DNA of 64,000 bases from an uncultured Reyranella sp. (GTDB taxonomy: Bacteria > Pseudomonadota > Alphaproteobacteria > Reyranellales > Reyranellaceae). Location of the stretch: NCBI RefSeq assembly GCF_945957355.1, contig NZ_CAMFKM010000008.1:166442-230441 (forward strand), given 5' to 3'. Below the pieces are notes generated by a model. The model did not search any database and was not told the DNA's origin. It saw nothing but the letters and a program-made list of their open reading frames with translations. Position 1 is the stretch's first letter. The number at the start of each line of letters is the position of its first letter. The position numbers and the translations under genes are program-made. Below, one piece after another: positions 53,352-63,826 of this stretch.

Positions 53352-55583
53352 TCATTGTGCGGCCGTCGCGTGAGGTCGAGCCGACGCGATTTCCTTCGCG
53401 TCTCGCCGGAATACCAGACTGATGCGGGCACCGCCACCCTCGCGATCCTCCAGCGACAGGAACCCGCCATGGTCCTCCATGATCTTCTTCACGATCGCCA
53501 GTCCCAGGCCCGTGCCCTTGCTGCGCGTCGTCATGTAGGGCTCGGTCAGGCGCTCGCGCCCCTCCTTCGGCAATCCCTTGCCATTGTCCTCGATCACGAC
53601 TTTCACGCCGGCGCCATCCTCCTGAAGGCTCAGCGTGATCTCGCCCTGTGGCAAAGGCGTGTCCGGGTTCTCATCCCTGCCCTCGATCGCCTCGGCCGAG
53701 TTCTTGAGGATGTTCGTCAGCACCTGCGACACCTGGCGGCGATCACAATTCAGCGGCACCGGATGGCCAGGCAGGTTCGCCGTGTAGCGAATCCCGGGAT
53801 TGCCGTTTCGTTGCAGGAAAAGCGCCTGCTGGCACATCTCCTTCGCATCCTCCTCCTTCACCGTCGGCCGCGGCATGCGGGCGAAGGACGAGAACTCGTC
53901 GACCATGCGCCCGATGTCGCCGACCTGCCGGACGATCGTGTCGGTGCACATCGAGAAGGTCTCGGGGTCTTCCTTGATCTGCTTCAGATAACGCCGCTTC
54001 AGCCGCTCGGCGGAGAGCTGGATCGGCGTCAGCGGGTTCTTGATCTCATGCGCGATGCGGCGGGCGACGTCGCCCCAGGCGGCCATGCGCTGCGCCGACA
54101 TCAGGTCGGTGACGTCGTCGAAGGTGACGACGAAGCCCGCACCCGTGGCAGCGCTGATGCGGACCAGCAGGATCTGCCGCGCGCCGCGCTGCAGGATCTC
54201 GACCTGGCCCTGGGTCATTCGATCCGGCCGCTCCGCCGCCTGCGCGACCAGCGGTCCCAGTTCCGGCATCACCGCGATCAGTGGCCGTCCCAGAACGCCA
54301 TCCTCGGGCAGGGCCAGCAGATCGAGCGCCGAGCGGTTGGAGCGCATCACGATGCCCTCGCCGTCGACGCTCAGCACGCCGGCGGAGACGCCCGCGAGAA
54401 CCGCGTCCGTCAGACGGCGCCTCGTGTCCAGCTCGGTATTGGCGTGAACCAGCTCGCCGCGCTGCTGTTCGATCTGGCTGGCCATGCGGTTGAAGGATCG
54501 CGCGAGCTGGCCCAGCTCGTCGTTCGGTGGTCCCTCCTCGACGCGGGCACTGAGATCGCCGCCGCGCACTCTCTCCGCCGCCAGCATCAGGCCGCCGATC
54601 GGCTCGGTGAGGCGGGTGGCGAACAGGATGGCGAGCCATACCGCCGCCAGCAGCATCAGGAAGGCGATGGCACCGCAGACCACGAAGATGATGAGCTGGC
54701 TGCGGCGCAGTGCCGATTCGATCTGCGAATAGAAGGAGCCCGCGAACTCGATGCTCTTGATGTAGTCGACCACTCTCAGGTCGACTGCGTGCCCGGTCGC
54801 GAGAAATAGCGGCTCGCCGACGAAAAGCTGCATCACGAAGTAGGCACCGGTCGGCGATTCGATCTGGACCGGCCGCGCCTGGTTCACTGCCTGCCAGAGG
54901 AACTGCGCCGGCGGCACCGGGTTGGCCATGCCTGTCGCATCGGGCGCCCTGGCCTGGGCGATCACTCCCTTGTCGGCGTCGAGCACGGTGGCCTCGATGA
55001 TCGGCCGTCCCTCGATCAGGCGCTCCAGCATCGCCTTGGTCGCGGCCGGATCGCGCACCGCGTCGACGCCCTCGGCCTGCAGCGGGGCCGAAATGGCCTC
55101 GATGTCGTTCAGTATCTCCTGCTCGCGGGCGCGCCGCACCGGCTCGCCGATGGCGCGCGCCGCCTCGTAGGAGGCCTGTGAGGGCTTCACGACGAAGTCG
55201 GTGAGGCTGATCACCAGCAGCGACAGGATGATGGTCACGATGACCGTCGGCGTGATGGTGAAGACACTGCAGACCAGCACGAGCCGCATGTGCAGGCGCG
55301 AGCCCGCGGCCCCGCGCCTTCGGTCGAGCCAGAGCTGGGTGAGTCGCACGGCGACCACGGAGACCAAAGCGATCGCGATGACGAGGTCGGCCACGAGCAG
55401 CCCCGTCATCCAGCCACGCGTGCCGAACGACTCGGGCACGAAGCCCGCGAGCCACGCATAGGTCGCGCCGCCGGCGGCCATGGCGAGAACGGCCAACGAG
55501 ACGGCGGCGATGCGGCCGCTGAGGCTGCGAAGCACCGCGCTCATCTTGTCGCCCAAGCGTGAAACGCCCAGCGCAGCTGTCAC
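53352..55583 (-). CDS. ntrY: Nitrogen-related sensor histidine kinase NtrY
   Basis: 743 aa. Several N-terminal membrane helices (about residues 20-120) and another pair near 285-320 bracket a periplasmic domain; HAMP (RVRGGDLSARVEEG), PAS, HisKA with RIAHEIKNPLTPIQLSAERLKRRY, and HATPase_c with VLTNILKNSAEAI and TRSKGTGLGLAIVKKI follow. Redox- and nitrogen-linked sensing is described for the family. GTG 55583, 4 bp after ntrC, is used; ATG 55544 is an alternative. Confidence 0.95.
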   Translation of the reverse strand: MTAALGVSRLGDKMSAVLRSLSGRIAAVSLAVLAMAAGGATYAWLAGFVPESFGTRGWMTGLLVADLVIAIALVSVVAVRLTQLWLDRRRGAAGSRLHMRLVLVCSVFTITPTVIVTIILSLLVISLTDFVVKPSQASYEAARAIGEPVRRAREQEILNDIEAISAPLQAEGVDAVRDPAATKAMLERLIEGRPIIEATVLDADKGVIAQARAPDATGMANPVPPAQFLWQAVNQARPVQIESPTGAYFVMQLFVGEPLFLATGHAVDLRVVDYIKSIEFAGSFYSQIESALRRSQLIIFVVCGAIAFLMLLAAVWLAILFATRLTEPIGGLMLAAERVRGGDLSARVEEGPPNDELGQLARSFNRMASQIEQQRGELVHANTELDTRRRLTDAVLAGVSAGVLSVDGEGIVMRSNRSALDLLALPEDGVLGRPLIAVMPELGPLVAQAAERPDRMTQGQVEILQRGARQILLVRISAATGAGFVVTFDDVTDLMSAQRMAAWGDVARRIAHEIKNPLTPIQLSAERLKRRYLKQIKEDPETFSMCTDTIVRQVGDIGRMVDEFSSFARMPRPTVKEEDAKEMCQQALFLQRNGNPGIRYTANLPGHPVPLNCDRRQVSQVLTNILKNSAEAIEGRDENPDTPLPQGEITLSLQEDGAGVKVVIEDNGKGLPKEGRERLTEPYMTTRSKGTGLGLAIVKKIMEDHGGFLSLEDREGGGARISLVFRRDAKEIASARPHATAAQ

Positions 55584-55587
55584 GAAA

Positions 55588-57063
55588 TCACCCGCCTCGG
55601 CGAACCTGCGGCGTGCGAACCACGGGGACGTCGAGGTCCTTTATCTTCTTGCGCAACGTGTTGCGATTGAGCCCCAGAAGGCGGGCCGCGCGCAACTGAT
55701 TCCCGCGTGTAGCGCCCAACGCCAGGGCCAGCAACGGCCGCTCGACCTCGGAAATGACACGATCGTACATACCGTCTGGTGGCAGCCGATCGCCATGCGC
55801 CGCAAACAGCGACTGCAGATGGCGGTCGACGGCATCGGCCAGGGAGATATCCTCGCCCGCCTCCGACGACGACGGTCCGTGATCGATCGCCGAAACCGCG
55901 TCTGCAAGCTCCGCCTCGATCGTCTCTACTCCGATGATCTCCTCGGAATAGAGTGCGGACAGGCGGCGCACCAGGTTCACGAGCTCGCGCACATTGCCTG
56001 GCCAGCGATGCTGCTTCAGCCGGGCCATCGCCTCGGGCGACAGAACCTTGGTCGGCAATCCGTCGGCGGTCGCGGCCTGCAGGTAGTGGTTGGCGAGTTC
56101 GGGAATGTCATCGAGACGCTCGCGCAGCGGCGGCAGGCGGATCGGCACGACATTGAGGCGATAGAACAGGTCCTCGCGGAACAGGCCCTGCTGGATCAGA
56201 CGGCGCAGGTCGCGATGGGTTGCCGCCACGATGCGCACATTGGCCTTGATCGGCGTGCGGCCGCCGACCGTCATGTACTCGCCTTCCTGCAGTACGCGCA
56301 GCAGGCGCGTCTGCGCCTCGGGCGGCATGTCTCCGATCTCGTCGAGGAACAGCGTGCCGCCGGAGGCCTGCTCGAACTTGCCGGCCGACCGCTGCACCGC
56401 GCCGGTAAAGGCGCCGCGCTCGTGGCCGAACAGCTCGCTCTCGATCAGTTCGCGCGGGATCGCGGCCATGTTGAGCGCGATGAAGGGTCCTTTCCGGCGC
56501 TTGCCGTAATCGTGCAGCGCACGCGCGACCAGTTCCTTTCCGGCGCCCGATTCGCCTGTGACCATGACCGTGAGGTCGGTCGACATCAGGCGCGCGAGCG
56601 TGCGGTAGATTTCCTGCATCGCCGGCGACCGGCCGATCAGCGGCAGGCGCTCGCCCTCTTCCGGCAGAGACGGCGAACGCGCCATCGAGGCCGCCGGCGC
56701 CGACAGTGCGCGGTTCACGACCGAAATCAGCTCGTTCAGGTCGAAAGGCTTCGGCAGGTATTCGAACGCGCCGCGCTCGGTCGCGCGGACGGCCGTCAGC
56801 AGGGTCGACTGCGCGCTCATGACAATGATGCGCAGGTCCGGCCGCAGCTTGCGGATGCGCGGCACCAGGTCGAGTCCGTTCTCGTCCGGCATCACCACAT
56901 CGGTGATGACGAGCTGGCCCTCCCCTTCCTGGACCCATTGCCAGAGCGTGGAGGCGGTGCCGGTGCTGCGGACCGTGTGACCCTGCCGGCCGAGGGCCTG
57001 GTGCAGGACGGTGCGGATGGCGCGGTCGTCGTCGGCGACGAGGATCGTGGTGCCGGCGCTCAT
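55588..57063 (-). CDS. ntrC: Nitrogen regulation protein NtrC (NR-I)
   Basis: 491 aa sigma-54 activator. Receiver with D55 in [16 protein letters not shown]+ domain with GESGAGKE, the GAFTGA motif in [13 protein letters not shown], and DEIGDMP; a Fis-type HTH at the end ([21 protein letters not shown]). It activates nitrogen-assimilation genes when phosphorylated by NtrB. Overlaps ntrB by 4 bp. Confidence 0.97.
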   Translation of the reverse strand: MSAGTTILVADDDRAIRTVLHQALGRQGHTVRSTGTASTLWQWVQEGEGQLVITDVVMPDENGLDLVPRIRKLRPDLRIIVMSAQSTLLTAVRATERGAFEYLPKPFDLNELISVVNRALSAPAASMARSPSLPEEGERLPLIGRSPAMQEIYRTLARLMSTDLTVMVTGESGAGKELVARALHDYGKRRKGPFIALNMAAIPRELIESELFGHERGAFTGAVQRSAGKFEQASGGTLFLDEIGDMPPEAQTRLLRVLQEGEYMTVGGRTPIKANVRIVAATHRDLRRLIQQGLFREDLFYRLNVVPIRLPPLRERLDDIPELANHYLQAATADGLPTKVLSPEAMARLKQHRWPGNVRELVNLVRRLSALYSEEIIGVETIEAELADAVSAIDHGPSSSEAGEDISLADAVDRHLQSLFAAHGDRLPPDGMYDRVISEVERPLLALALGATRGNQLRAARLLGLNRNTLRKKIKDLDVPVVRTPQVRRGG

Positions 57064-58169
57064 GGCGCGGCCTGCGGGAACTGAAGCGGCAACATAACCC
57101 TGAATGATGTACGACCCGGCTCGCTATCGAACTCGATTGCACCGCCATGGTCGTTGATGATCTTCGCGACCAAAGCAAGACCCAGGCCAGTTCCGGTCGG
57201 CTTGTTCGTGACGAACGCGTCAAACAGGTGACTGCGCAGTTCGTCGGGTACACCCCGGCCGTTGTCACGCACGGAAACCACCAGCGGCAGGTTCACCCTC
57301 GCCTGCTGACCCGGAACGGCCAGTCGCAATCCGTGCCGATAGGCGGTGGACAATTCGATCTCACGATCGGTGTCGCCGGGAACCTCGCAGGCATTCTTCA
57401 CCAGATTCAGGAAAACCTGGATCAGCTGGTCGCGGTCGCCATGCACGTCGGGCAACGACGGATCATAGGTCTCGATGAAGCGCACGCCTTTGCCGAAACC
57501 GTTCTGCGACAATCGGCGGACATGGTTGAGCACCTGGTGGATGTTGATGGGGCCACGTTCGATAGGACGGCCGTCGGCGAAGGCTTCCATCCGGTCGACC
57601 AGGGCCACGATGCGGTCGGTCTCCTCGCAGATCAGCTCGGTAAGCTCCCGCTCGGAATCCGGTACCGACTGTTCGAGGAGCTGCGCCGCGCCGCGGATGC
57701 CGGACAGCGGGTTCTTGACCTCATGCGCCAGCATGGCGGCCAGCGCGCTCACCGAGCGGGCGGCGCTGCGGTGGGAGAGCTGGCGGTCGATGCTGCGGGC
57801 GATCGTCTGCTCGACCAGGGAGACCGCAACCAGCCCGTCGCTGTCGACGATCGGCGACAGGCGCAGTGCGCAGAAGCGGGTGCCGATACGCGGCGAAGCG
57901 AGCGTAACGCCGTTCTCGGCGACCGCGCCGCCGGTCGCCATGACCTGCTCCAGCAAGGAGAAGAGTGGCGTGTCCTCGGGCACGAATTCGCTCAGCGGAT
58001 GGCCGACGAGGCGAGCTCTGCCGACGCCGAAGAACTGCTCGGCCGAGAGGTTGGCGTAGTGCATCAGGCCGTTCGCATCGACCACGATGATGGCTTCCGA
58101 GAGCGAATCGAGGAGAGCCGTCGGAAACTGATCGCTCATACCGTTCCGTTTGAGTGGGCGCAGGGACAT
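57060..58169 (-). CDS. ntrB: Nitrogen regulation sensor kinase NtrB (NR-II)
   Basis: 369 aa soluble kinase: PAS ([26 protein letters not shown]), HisKA with [21 protein letters not shown], and HATPase_c with [12 protein letters not shown] and [16 protein letters not shown] 58169 shares one base with the dusB stop (TGATG); an in-frame ATG at 58139 gives the N-terminus [12 protein letters not shown] and may be the true start. It phosphorylates NtrC under nitrogen limitation, under PII control. Confidence 0.95.
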   Translation of the reverse strand: MSLRPLKRNGMSDQFPTALLDSLSEAIIVVDANGLMHYANLSAEQFFGVGRARLVGHPLSEFVPEDTPLFSLLEQVMATGGAVAENGVTLASPRIGTRFCALRLSPIVDSDGLVAVSLVEQTIARSIDRQLSHRSAARSVSALAAMLAHEVKNPLSGIRGAAQLLEQSVPDSERELTELICEETDRIVALVDRMEAFADGRPIERGPINIHQVLNHVRRLSQNGFGKGVRFIETYDPSLPDVHGDRDQLIQVFLNLVKNACEVPGDTDREIELSTAYRHGLRLAVPGQQARVNLPLVVSVRDNGRGVPDELRSHLFDAFVTNKPTGTGLGLALVAKIINDHGGAIEFDSEPGRTSFRVMLPLQFPQAAP

Positions 58170-59176
58170 CAGGCTGCCTGCCGCTCCACGGCCGGCAGGA
58201 AGAACGAGGCGAGCATGCTTCGCACCTTGCCGGCATCGGTTTCACGGTTGAGCGCCGCCCGGAAATCGGCCGAAGCGGGAAGCCCCTTGGAGTACCAGCC
58301 GAGATGCTTGCGGGCCATGCGGACCCCGGTCTCGAGGCCATAGTGCTCGAGCATCGACTCGAAATGAGTCCGCACCGCCGCATACTGTTCGGCAATCGAG
58401 GGATCGCGCAGCCGTTCGCCGGTCCGGAGATAGTGGATCGCCTGGTTTAGGAACCATGGACGGCCATAAGCGCCGCGGCCGATCATGATTCCGTCGGCAC
58501 CGGACTGTTCGAGCGCCTGATCGACGTCGTCGAGCGTATTGATGTCGCCGTTGACGATCACCGGCAGGTTCGTTGCCGCCTTCACGTTGCGGACGAACCC
58601 CCAGTCGGCATGACCGTCGTAGAAGTCGCAACGCGTGCGGCCGTGCACGGTCAGCATCCGGATGCCGCACTCCTCGGCGATGCGCGCGAGGTTGGGCGCA
58701 TTCCGGTTGGTCGAGTCCCAGCCAGTGCGCATCTTCAGCGTGACCGGGAGCTTCACCGCCTTAACGGTCGCTTCAAGGATCTTCGCGGCATGCACTTCGT
58801 CACGCATCAGCGAGGAGCCGGCGTGGCCGTTCACCACTTTCTTCACCGGACAGCCGAAATTTATGTCGATGATCGCCGCTCCGCGATCCTCGTTGAGTTT
58901 CGCCGCCTCGGCCATCACTTCGGGCTCGCAGCCGGCGAGCTGGACCGACATGGGGAACTCTTCCGGCGTGGTCTTGGCCATCAGCAGGGTCTTGCGGTTC
59001 TCGCGAACCATCGCTGCGGAGGCGATCATCTCCGAGACGACCAAGCCGGCCCCGCGGCGCTTCACCATCTGGCGGAAGGGCATGTCGCTGACGCCCGACA
59101 GGGGTGCCAGGATGACGGGATCCTCGATACGGACGGGTCCGATGTCGACGGGTTTGAGACGGTGTGCGTTTTGCAT
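58169..59176 (-). CDS. dusB: tRNA-dihydrouridine synthase DusB (NifR3)
   Basis: 335 aa FMN-dependent TIM barrel. [16 protein letters not shown] binds FMN; the catalytic Cys lies in [24 protein letters not shown] is the tRNA-contact motif. ATG 59176 gives the family-typical [16 protein letters not shown] start. First gene of the dusB-ntrBC operon, as in Rhodobacter and other alphaproteobacteria. A 15-bp palindrome lies 24 bp upstream. Confidence 0.96.
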   Translation of the reverse strand: MQNAHRLKPVDIGPVRIEDPVILAPLSGVSDMPFRQMVKRRGAGLVVSEMIASAAMVRENRKTLLMAKTTPEEFPMSVQLAGCEPEVMAEAAKLNEDRGAAIIDINFGCPVKKVVNGHAGSSLMRDEVHAAKILEATVKAVKLPVTLKMRTGWDSTNRNAPNLARIAEECGIRMLTVHGRTRCDFYDGHADWGFVRNVKAATNLPVIVNGDINTLDDVDQALEQSGADGIMIGRGAYGRPWFLNQAIHYLRTGERLRDPSIAEQYAAVRTHFESMLEHYGLETGVRMARKHLGWYSKGLPASADFRAALNRETDAGKVRSMLASFFLPAVERQAA

Positions 59177-59199
59177 TCTTTGTTCAGTTATTAGGCATC

Positions 59200-59214
59200 T
59201 TGTGCAGTGCACAA
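59200..59214. promoter_or_regulatory. Palindromic operator upstream of dusB-ntrBC
   Basis: TTGTGCA and TGCACAA flank a central G, a perfect 7-bp inverted repeat in an AT-rich patch of the divergent dusB/ispDF gap. The half-site shares TGCA with NtrC boxes, but the spacing is shorter than the usual NtrC site, so the binding protein is uncertain. Confidence 0.5.
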
Positions 59215-59298
59215 TATTTAATCGAGCAATAGCGGGTCCGGTCGACGGGCGCAAGGGCTCGCAGTGCGCCCGCGTCAAAGCCTGCTAGATTGAGCAAA

Positions 59299-60462
59299 AT
59301 GCGTAGAGTCACTGCCCTGATCGTCGCGGCCGGCCGCGGCAGCCGCTTCGGTGGCCCACTGCCCAAGCAATATGCGCTTTTGGGTGGCCAGCCCGTCCTG
59401 CGCCGGACCATCGCCGTCTTCCGGACCGCCCCCGAAATAGACCGCGTTCTGGTCGTGATCGCCCCGGGCGACGCCCCCCACTACGAGGCTGCGACCGCCG
59501 GACTCGGCCTGCCGAATCCGATCCTGGGAGGCGCCAGCCGCCAGCAATCGGTGCTGCACGGGCTGGAGGCGCTGGCTGCCACGCCCCCGGATCTTGTTGC
59601 CATCCACGACGCCGCCCGCCCGTTTGTCCGCCCTGCCGACATCGAGGCCTGTCTTGCCGCCGCTTCATCCGAGGGTGTCGACGGTGCCGTCCTCGGCATC
59701 CCGCTCGCCGACACGTTGAAGCGCGTCGGCGACGGAAACGCCGTAACGGCGACGGTGCCGCGGCAAGGTTTGTGGCGGGCACAGACGCCGCAGGTCTTCC
59801 GCTTCGGGCCTCTGCTCGCCGCGCACCGCGCCGCTGCATCACTCGGTGCCGTCGAGACGACGGCGCTCACCGACGACGCGGCTGTGGCGGAGCGCGCCGG
59901 ACTGAAGGTTGTCATGGTGGCGGGCAGCGAAGATAACCGAAAGATCACCACGGTCGAGGACCTCGGAACCATGCACATGGAAACCCGCACCGCCCTTGGC
60001 TTCGACGTCCACGGCTTCGCCCCGGGCAATGCCGTCATGCTGGGCGGCGTCGCTGTTCCGCACAGCCAGGCGCTGGCCGGCCATTCCGACGCCGACGTGA
60101 CGCTGCATGCGCTGACCGACGCCGTGCTGGGCACGATCGGGGCCGGCGACATCGGCAAGCACTTCCCGCCCTCCGATCCGCAATGGCGCGGCGCCTCGTC
60201 CGACCGGTTCCTGCGGCATGCCGTCGATCTCGTGACGGCGCGCGGCGGGCGCGTCGTTCACCTAGACGTAACGATCGTCTGCGAAGCCCCCAAGGTCGGG
60301 CCGCACCGCGCCGCCATGGTGAACAGCATCGCCCGGATCGCGGGCGTTTCGGCCGACCGCGTGAGCGTCAAAGCCACAACGACCGAAGGACTGGGATTCA
60401 CCGGCCGGCGCGAAGGCATCGCGGCGCAGGCCATCGCGACCGTAGAACTGCCAGGGAGCTGA
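59299..60462 (+). CDS. ispDF: Bifunctional IspD/IspF (MEP cytidylyltransferase / MECDP synthase)
   Basis: 387 aa fusion. IspD domain, residues 1-~225: [17 protein letters not shown] (CTP-binding) and DAARPF. IspF domain, ~228-387: metal-binding D236-V-H238 in [28 protein letters not shown] and [21 protein letters not shown]. It performs the third and fifth steps of the MEP isoprenoid pathway. The fusion is typical of Alphaproteobacteria and Epsilonproteobacteria. ATG 59299 is preferred to the TTG at 59290. Confidence 0.97.
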   Translation: MRRVTALIVAAGRGSRFGGPLPKQYALLGGQPVLRRTIAVFRTAPEIDRVLVVIAPGDAPHYEAATAGLGLPNPILGGASRQQSVLHGLEALAATPPDLVAIHDAARPFVRPADIEACLAAASSEGVDGAVLGIPLADTLKRVGDGNAVTATVPRQGLWRAQTPQVFRFGPLLAAHRAAASLGAVETTALTDDAAVAERAGLKVVMVAGSEDNRKITTVEDLGTMHMETRTALGFDVHGFAPGNAVMLGGVAVPHSQALAGHSDADVTLHALTDAVLGTIGAGDIGKHFPPSDPQWRGASSDRFLRHAVDLVTARGGRVVHLDVTIVCEAPKVGPHRAAMVNSIARIAGVSADRVSVKATTTEGLGFTGRREGIAAQAIATVELPGS

Positions 60463-60469
60463 ACAGAAG

Positions 60470-60961
60470 ATGTTCGACCACGAGATGCGCGAAGCCGCGG
60501 AGCATGTCCTGTTCACGTGCCGCAAACGCGGCTTCAAGGTGGCCACCGCCGAGTCTTGCACCGGCGGCCTGATCGCTGCGGCCCTGACGGCCATCGCCGG
60601 CTCGTCCGACGTCGTCGACCGCGGCTTCGTCACCTATTCCAACGAGGCCAAGCGCGAGATGCTGGGCGTGCCGTGGGATGCGATCGTGAGCCACGGTGCG
60701 GTGAGCGAGCCGGTCGCGAGGGCGATGGCCACGGGCGCCCTCGCCCGCTCCGGCGCGCAGCTCTCAGTCTCGGTGACCGGTATCGCGGGGCCCGGCGGTG
60801 GGTCGGCTGAAAAGCCCGTCGGCCTCGTCCATTTCGGCGCGGCCCGAACGGGTTTCGAGCCGATTGCCGAGCATCACGTCTTCCCGGGAGACCGGGACGG
60901 CATTCGCCGCCTGACGGTGATCACCGCGCTGGCGATGCTGGCCAAGCTGGCGGAGCGGTAG
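60470..60961 (+). CDS. pncC: Nicotinamide-nucleotide amidase (CinA C-terminal domain)
   Basis: 163 aa, the stand-alone CinA C-terminal domain. Active-site motif ATAESCTGGLIAA with the catalytic Ser, SNEAKREMLGV, and VTGIAGPGGGSAEKPVG are intact. It deamidates NMN to NaMN for NAD recycling. Seven bases after ispDF and likely co-transcribed; convergent with ratA, with 2 bp between stops. Confidence 0.95.
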   Translation: MFDHEMREAAEHVLFTCRKRGFKVATAESCTGGLIAAALTAIAGSSDVVDRGFVTYSNEAKREMLGVPWDAIVSHGAVSEPVARAMATGALARSGAQLSVSVTGIAGPGGGSAEKPVGLVHFGAARTGFEPIAEHHVFPGDRDGIRRLTVITALAMLAKLAER

Positions 60962-60963
60962 TC

Positions 60964-61431
60964 TCAGGAGGACGCGACGGCGGGCTTCCCGTAGAGCTGC
61001 GCCGCCCTCGCCTCGAATGCGGACACCATGCGGCGGACGGCTTCGGCGAACAGCAGCTGCACCGTCTTCTGCAGCAGCAGCGAACGGAAATCGAATTCGA
61101 GCTCGAAGTTGATCTGCGTGCCTTCGGGATGGGGACGGAAAAGCCAGCGGCTCTTGAGCAGCCGGAATGGGCCCTCGATGCCGGTCGTAACGATCCTCAT
61201 GCCATCGGGATCGTCGGGGAACAGTTCGACGCGCGAGACGAACTTCTCGTGGAACGGCCCGAAGCCGATCGCCAGCTCGGCGATCTCGACGTTCGGCCCT
61301 TCCCGCCGCCGGACGCGCCCGGCGAAGCACCAGGGCAGGAATTCCGGATAGCGCGGCACGTCGGCCACCAGGTCGAACAGCTGGCGCGGTTGGAACGGAA
61401 CGACACGCCGTTCCTGATGACGCGTAGCCAA
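60964..61431 (-). CDS. RatA/Coq10 family SRPBCC protein
   Basis: 155 aa START-like protein. RQLFDLVADVPRYPEFLPWC is the family signature; FGPFHEKFVSRVEL and LLQKTVQLLFAEAVRRMVSAFEARA follow. Alphaproteobacterial members next to lipA are thought to be ubiquinone-binding Coq10 homologues; the toxin name RatA comes from the E. coli homologue. Seven bases after lipA on the same strand. Confidence 0.92.
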   Translation of the reverse strand: MATRHQERRVVPFQPRQLFDLVADVPRYPEFLPWCFAGRVRRREGPNVEIAELAIGFGPFHEKFVSRVELFPDDPDGMRIVTTGIEGPFRLLKSRWLFRPHPEGTQINFELEFDFRSLLLQKTVQLLFAEAVRRMVSAFEARAAQLYGKPAVASS

Positions 61432-61438
61432 GGAGCCG

Positions 61439-62398
61439 TCAGCCTTTGAGCTGCGCCTGACGCGCGGCCTTGAGGCGCGCGAAGTCGTCTCCCGCGTGAT
61501 AGCTCGAGCGGGTTAGCGGCGAAGACGACACCATCAGGAAGCCCTTGGCCCGCGCCATCTGAGCCAGTTCCGAGAACTCGGCCGGCGTCCAGAAACGGTC
61601 GAGCGCGGCGTGCTTGGGCGTCGGCTGCAGGTACTGGCCGATCGTCAGGAAGTCGACGTCCGCGGCGCGGAGGTCGTCCATGACCTGCAGGATTTCCTCG
61701 CGCGTCTCGCCCAGCCCGACCATCAGACCGGACTTGGTGAACATCGCGGGATCGATCTCCTTTACCCGCGACAGCAAACGCAAGGACGTGAAGTAGCGCG
61801 CGCCCGGGCGGATGGTCGGATAGAGGCGCGGCACGGTCTCGAGATTATGGTTGAAGACGTCGGGGCGCGACGCGACCACTGTCTCGATGGCACCCGGCTT
61901 GCGCATGAAGTCCGGCGTCAGGATCTCGATCGTGGTCGTGGGCGCCGACTTGTGCAGCGCCGTGATCACTTCGGCGAAGTGCCCTGCCCCGCCATCGTCC
62001 AGGTCGTCGCGGTCGACGGACGTGATCACGACATGGCCAAGGCCGAGCTTGCCGACGGCCTCGGCGATGTTGGCCGGCTCGTGCGGATTGAGTGCCCCCG
62101 GCTTGCCTGTCGCCACGTTGCAGAAGGCGCAGGCCCGCGTGCAGGTCTCGCCCATGATCATGAAGGTCGCGTGCTTCTGCTTCCAGCACTCGCCGATGTT
62201 CGGGCAGGCTGCTTCCTCGCACACGGTCGTGAGCTTGAGGTCGCGCATCAGCCGCTTGGTCTCGGCATACTGCGGCGAGTTGGGCGCACGCACCCTGATC
62301 CAATCCGGCTTGCGCTGGATGGGATTGTCGGGGCGATGGGCCTTTTCCGGGTGACGCTCGGCCCGGGTCAGGGAAAGCTTGTCGAGGGTTCCGTCCAT
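61439..62398 (-). CDS. lipA: Lipoyl synthase
   Basis: 319 aa radical-SAM enzyme. Auxiliary cluster Cys in [12 protein letters not shown], radical-SAM CxxxCxxC in CTRACAFCN, and the C-terminal RSSYHAGD serine ligand region ([13 protein letters not shown]). It inserts two sulfurs into octanoyl-E2. Six bases downstream of lpd and near the E2 gene that carries its substrate. Confidence 0.97.
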   Translation of the reverse strand: MDGTLDKLSLTRAERHPEKAHRPDNPIQRKPDWIRVRAPNSPQYAETKRLMRDLKLTTVCEEAACPNIGECWKQKHATFMIMGETCTRACAFCNVATGKPGALNPHEPANIAEAVGKLGLGHVVITSVDRDDLDDGGAGHFAEVITALHKSAPTTTIEILTPDFMRKPGAIETVVASRPDVFNHNLETVPRLYPTIRPGARYFTSLRLLSRVKEIDPAMFTKSGLMVGLGETREEILQVMDDLRAADVDFLTIGQYLQPTPKHAALDRFWTPAEFSELAQMARAKGFLMVSSSPLTRSSYHAGDDFARLKAARQAQLKG

Positions 62399-62404
62399 GA
62401 TGGC

Positions 62405-63817
62405 CTAGATATGGAGCGTCCGGCCGTAGGCCGCCAGTACCGACTCGTGCATCATCTCGGATAGCGTGGGATGCGGGAATACCGTGGCCATCAGCTCGGC
62501 TTCGGTGGTCTCCAGCGTCTTGGCGATGCTGTAGCCCTGGATCAGCTCTGTCACCTCGGCGCCGATCATGTGGGCGCCCAGAAGCTCGCCGGTCTTTGCA
62601 TCGAAGATCGTCTTGATGAAGCCCTCGGGCTCGCCCAGCGCGATCGCCTTGCCATTGCCGATGAAGGGGAACTTGCCGACCTTGAGCTCCAGCCCCTTGG
62701 CCTTGGCGGTGGCCTCGGTCAGGCCGATGCTCGCGACCTGAGGCTGGCAGTAGGTGCAGCCCGGGATATTCTCGGTCTTCATCGGGTGCACGCCCTTCAC
62801 CCCGGCGATCTTCTCGACCACCAGGACTCCCTCGTGCATCGCCTTGTGGGCGAGCCAGGGCGGGCCGGCGACGTCGCCGATCGCATAGACGTTGGGCTCG
62901 CCGGTCGCTCCCCACTGGTCAATCACGATGTGGGTCTTCTCGACCTTCACCTTGGTGCCTTCGAGGCCGATATTCTCGACGTTGCCCACGATGCCGACGG
63001 CGCTGATGACGCGGTCGACCGTGATCTCCTGCGCCTTGCCGCCGACCGTGATGGTGGCCGTAACGTTGTTGGCGCCCTTCTTCAGGTTCGACACGGTGGC
63101 GCTGGTCAGGATCTTCATGCCCTGCTTCTCGAAGGCACGCTTGGCGAAGGCCGAGACCTCGGCGTCCTCGACCGGCAGCACGCGGTCCATGACCTCGGCC
63201 ACCGTCACCTCGGCGCCCATGGTGCGGTAGAAGCTCGCGAATTCGATGCCGATCGCACCCGAGCCGATGACCAGCAGCGACTTCGGGAACTCCGGCGGCA
63301 CCATCGCTTCCTTGTAGCTCCACACCAGCTTGCCGTCGGCCTCGAGGCCGGGAAGCTGGCGCGCGCGGGCGCCGGTGGCGAGGATCACGTCCTTCGCCGT
63401 CAGGGTGAGATTGCTCTTGTCCTTCAGGGCGACGGCGACCTTGCGCTTAACCCCGTCGGTACCCGCAAGCTTCGCCGTGCCGTCGAACACCGTGATCTTG
63501 TTCTTCTTCATCAGCATCGAGACGCCGTTGCTGAGCTGGCTCGCCACTTTGCGCGAGCGCTCGACGATCTTCTTCGGATCGAACGAGACGTCCTTCACCG
63601 ACAGGCCATAGGCCTCGGCATGCTTGATGAGGCCGTAGACCTCCGAGGTGCGCAGCAGTGCCTTGGTCGGGATGCAGCCCCAGTTGAGGCAGATGCCGCC
63701 CATGTGCTCGCGCTCGACCACGGCGGTCTTGAGCCCGAGCTGGGCCGCGCGGATAGCCGCGACGTAGCCGCCCGGTCCACCGCCGACAATGATGAGATCG
63801 AAACTGGTTTCGGCCAT
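62405..63817 (-). CDS. lpdA: Dihydrolipoyl dehydrogenase (E3)
   Basis: 470 aa flavoprotein disulfide reductase. FAD motif GGGPGGYVAAIRAAQLG; redox disulfide C43/C48 in GGICLNWGCIPTKALL; NAD-binding GSGAIGIEFASFY; C-terminal catalytic His-Glu in FPHPTLSEMMHE. It re-oxidises dihydrolipoyl-E2. Nine bases after the E2 gene. Confidence 0.97.
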   Translation of the reverse strand: MAETSFDLIIVGGGPGGYVAAIRAAQLGLKTAVVEREHMGGICLNWGCIPTKALLRTSEVYGLIKHAEAYGLSVKDVSFDPKKIVERSRKVASQLSNGVSMLMKKNKITVFDGTAKLAGTDGVKRKVAVALKDKSNLTLTAKDVILATGARARQLPGLEADGKLVWSYKEAMVPPEFPKSLLVIGSGAIGIEFASFYRTMGAEVTVAEVMDRVLPVEDAEVSAFAKRAFEKQGMKILTSATVSNLKKGANNVTATITVGGKAQEITVDRVISAVGIVGNVENIGLEGTKVKVEKTHIVIDQWGATGEPNVYAIGDVAGPPWLAHKAMHEGVLVVEKIAGVKGVHPMKTENIPGCTYCQPQVASIGLTEATAKAKGLELKVGKFPFIGNGKAIALGEPEGFIKTIFDAKTGELLGAHMIGAEVTELIQGYSIAKTLETTEAELMATVFPHPTLSEMMHESVLAAYGRTLHI

Positions 63818-63826
63818 GACGTGCTC

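Noticed and set aside
60964..61431. RatA toxin of a toxin-antitoxin system
   Set aside because: No RatB partner; the position after lipA fits a Coq10-type ubiquinone-binding protein.
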